Assembly: GCA_947168855.1 (NCBI GenBank)
Contig: CAMVNO010000001.1
Coordinates: 62,001-126,000, forward strand
Reading direction: 5' to 3'
DNA: 64,000 nucleotides
DNA from: an uncultured Clostridia bacterium
GTDB lineage: Bacteria; Bacillota; Clostridia; Christensenellales; CAG-138
Shown: in pieces, positions 62,586-64,000 of the stretch
Numbering within the stretch: the first letter of the stretch is position 1
Layout: every line of letters begins with the position of its first letter
Position numbers and translations under genes: made by a program
Notes under the pieces: model-generated
What the model saw: the letters and a program-made list of their open reading frames with translations, nothing else
Databases searched by the model: none
What the model was told of the DNA's origin: nothing

Positions 62586-62818
62586 ACTATATCGCAACAT
62601 TTTATACGCATGCGGCGGCGCTGATCACCGATCGGGGTCTTAAGCATAAAAAGATTCCTTCGAAACTCGCGCCGGTACCACGCGTACTGTCCTCGAGCTG
62701 CGGAACCTGCGTGATGTATACTGCCGAAGATCCGCATCTTTCCGATATGGATCAGGATGTGGAAGCGGTGTATGAAGCGACCGGAACGGGATATCGGGAA
62801 TTGATGAGAAACGAATAA
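62582..62818 (+). CDS. DUF3343 putative Se/S carrier
   Basis: A 78-residue protein with the DUF3343 pattern (FYTHAAALITDRGLK, PRVLSSSCGTCVMY). The CGTC pair fits a carrier role. The ATG overlaps the tusA stop (ATGA), so it is the third gene of the yedE operon. Confidence 0.85.
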   Translation: MNYIATFYTHAAALITDRGLKHKKIPSKLAPVPRVLSSSCGTCVMYTAEDPHLSDMDQDVEAVYEATGTGYRELMRNE

Positions 62819-62823
62819 CGAAC

Positions 62824-62847
62824 GAAGGAGCGGTGTGATCCGCTCCT
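62824..62847 (+). terminator. Terminator after the yedE operon
   Basis: AAGGAGCGG/CCGCTCCTT stem with a TGTGAT loop, then TTCGCATTTTT. Confidence 0.7.
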
Positions 62848-62879
62848 TTCGCATTTTTGGAAGAACGGTTCATACGATG

Positions 62880-62908
62880 TTGCAAGAATACGGAAAGCAT
62901 GGTAAAAT
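62880..62908 (+). promoter_or_regulatory. Sigma-A promoter of murI
   Basis: TTGCAA (62880-62885), 17-bp spacer, TAAAAT (62903-62908); AAGAGG precedes the ATG at 62933. Confidence 0.7.
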
Positions 62909-62932
62909 ATAAAAAAACAAACAAGAGGCATT

Positions 62933-63733
62933 ATGAACACATTCAAACGCATCGGCGTATTTGACAGCGGTCTCGGCGGACTGACCGTTCTCGACGCGAT
63001 TTGCTCCGCCAACAAGGGATTATCTATCGTCTATTTCGGCGATACCGCAAGGGTACCGTACGGATCGCGTACGCCGGAAACGATCATCCGCTATGCGGAA
63101 CAGGACGTGAGGTTTCTTCTGTCGAAAGGGGTGGAAGCGATCGTCGTTGCGTGCGGTACCGTCAGCGCGATTGCTCTTACCGAACTCAAAAAGAAATTCC
63201 CGATTCCGATCGTCGGCGTCATCGAACCCGCCTGCGACGCCGCCGCAAAGCTGACCAAGAGCAATCATATCTGTGTAATCGGAACCGAAGCGACCGTTCA
63301 CAGCCAAGCATATTCCGACTATATCAATCAACAGTATCCGCATCTGAACGTTTCCGGGATCGGCTGTCCGCTGTTTGTTCCTTTGATTGAAAACGGCTTC
63401 CGGGAGGACGATCCGATCACGCTGATGACGGTTGAGCGATATCTGTCTCCGATCCGCAACACGGACATCGACACGCTGATCCTCGGCTGTACGCATTATC
63501 CGTTCCTTTCGAATGTGATCCAAAAAACACTCCCGGGCGTCCATCTCGTCAATATCGGCGTTGCTCTTTCCGAGGTGGTCGCAAATACGATATCGCTTCC
63601 GAACAATATCTCCGATAATATCGTAGAGTACTGCTTCAGCGACCGTGAAACCGGGTTTAAGCGGTTCGATACGGAACACCTGAAGAATCTGCCGAACGGT
63701 CCCATCAAGGCGATCAATATCGAATCCTTCTGA
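62933..63733 (+). CDS. murI: Glutamate racemase
   Basis: A 266-residue cofactor-independent racemase making D-glutamate for peptidoglycan. FDSGLGGLTVL, the first catalytic cysteine in VVACGTVSA and the second in LGCTHYPFL are present. The residue after the first cysteine is Gly rather than the common Asn (ACNTAS), a variant. It has its own promoter. Confidence 0.94.
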   Translation: MNTFKRIGVFDSGLGGLTVLDAICSANKGLSIVYFGDTARVPYGSRTPETIIRYAEQDVRFLLSKGVEAIVVACGTVSAIALTELKKKFPIPIVGVIEPACDAAAKLTKSNHICVIGTEATVHSQAYSDYINQQYPHLNVSGIGCPLFVPLIENGFREDDPITLMTVERYLSPIRNTDIDTLILGCTHYPFLSNVIQKTLPGVHLVNIGVALSEVVANTISLPNNISDNIVEYCFSDRETGFKRFDTEHLKNLPNGPIKAINIESF

Positions 63734-63754
63734 CATTGACATAAACGAAAAACG

Positions 63755-63787
63755 CCCTCATATGCTTTACCAATAAGCAAATGGGGG
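63755..63787 (+). terminator. Hairpin after murI that contains the spoIIID ribosome site
   Basis: CCCTCATATGCTT (63755-63767) pairs with AAGCAAATGGGGG (63775-63787) except for one A-A mismatch and one T-G pair; TATTTTCTT follows. It can end murI transcription. The GGGGG of its right arm is also the only Shine-Dalgarno for the next gene. Confidence 0.6.
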
Positions 63788-63794
63788 TATTTTC

Positions 63795-64000
63795 TTGAAC
63801 TGGTTCGAAGATCGCATCTGCGAGGAAGCATCTTATATCATCACGCACAAAGCTACGGTCCGTGACGCCGCCAAAGCTTTATGCATCGGCAAAAGCACGA
63901 TCCATAAGGATGTAACGGATCGTTTGAAATCGATCAATCCGGGACTGTACGGAAGCGTCCGGGAAGTTCTGAACACCAACAAAGCGGAACGGCATCTGCG
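63795..64000 (+). CDS. spoIIID: Stage III sporulation protein D (partial, cut by window end)
   Basis: The first 68 residues of the small helix-turn-helix regulator that works with sigma-E in the mother cell. The segment VRDAAKALCIGKSTIHKDVT (helix-turn-helix) followed by DRLKSINPGL and NKAERHLR matches SpoIIID. It starts with TTG at 63795; no ATG is available in frame between the preceding stop and the conserved region. GGGGG lies seven bases upstream inside a hairpin. Confidence 0.92.
   Translation, partial: MNWFEDRICEEASYIITHKATVRDAAKALCIGKSTIHKDVTDRLKSINPGLYGSVREVLNTNKAERHL

Noticed and set aside
62933..63733. Glutamate racemase as inactive because ACNTAS reads ACGTVS
   Set aside because: Both catalytic cysteines are present and the Gly variant is, to my knowledge, found in other clostridial racemases, so this looks like a normal enzyme.

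Overview
The window looks like a chromosome segment of an anaerobic, endospore-forming Firmicute of class Clostridia with moderate GC. Sporulation genes (spoIVA, gpr, spoIIP, spoIIID, whiA) show spore formation. An ornithine-fermenting gene set, selenium genes, a PPi-type phosphofructokinase and an ECF vitamin transporter module point to an amino-acid-fermenting, probably gut-associated anaerobe. Almost all of the sequence is ordinary, tightly packed chromosome with many ATGA overlaps and clear sigma-A promoters.

Layout. 1-4.7 kb: whiA end, a methyltransferase, hslO, a TPR protein and an rRNA methyltransferase. 4.7-9.2 kb: two secreted proteins, a PBP5-like protein that has lost its active-site motifs and a BspA-type leucine-rich-repeat surface protein. 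9.3-12.7 kb: site-2 protease, scpA, scpB, dCMP deaminase, zinc-ribbon membrane protein. 12.8-18.0 kb: ABC exporter, then spoIVA-gpr-spoIIP. 18.0-20.7 kb: asd-dapA-dapB (lysine, peptidoglycan and dipicolinate precursor). 20.8-25.7 kb: dnaE and rlmD. 25.7-28.2 kb: an AT-richer accessory island with two related GNAT genes, a peptidase E homologue and an intergenic repeat. 28.2-31.8 kb: acyltransferase, DUF4298, a GNAT/Cys-rich fusion, a phosphoesterase and a trypsin-like protein lacking its catalytic His and Ser.

31.9-34.1 kb: deoC and a single gene fusing NadD, YqeK and RsfS. 34.1-39.2 kb: a membrane protein and a large secreted subtilase with an internal dockerin. 39.3-42.8 kb: selD-xdhC-yqeB-yqeC (selenium-dependent molybdenum hydroxylase maturation). 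42.9-46.3 kb: PPi-phosphofructokinase, small membrane proteins, a GNAT paralogue and tRNA-Ser(CGA). 46.3-50.0 kb: ecfA1-ecfA2-ecfT-truA-tadA. 50.1-52.2 kb: 8-oxoguanine deaminase-like amidohydrolase and birA. 52.2-60.0 kb: the oxidative ornithine pathway ord-ortA-ortB-oraS-oraE-(reactivase)-orr. 60.1-62.8 kb: a second selenium locus, a divergon of an EF2568-type desulfurase and yedE-tusA-DUF3343. 62.9-64.0 kb: murI and the start of spoIIID.

How it fits together: ornithine is racemised, rearranged by a B12/PLP aminomutase, oxidised and thiolysed to alanine plus acetyl-CoA. The two selenium loci supply selenophosphate and hydroxylase maturation factors; the hydroxylase itself, selA/selB and any selenoprotein reductase are not in the window. 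The most interesting observations are the NadD-YqeK-RsfS fusion that keeps an embedded ribosome-binding site and start for RsfS, its apparently leaderless promoter (repeated at the site-2 protease), two predicted pseudoenzymes, a protease GPR without a visible propeptide, and several palindromic operator candidates sitting on strong promoters. No wholly new multi-gene system is evident. Coordinates of regulatory elements were read by eye.
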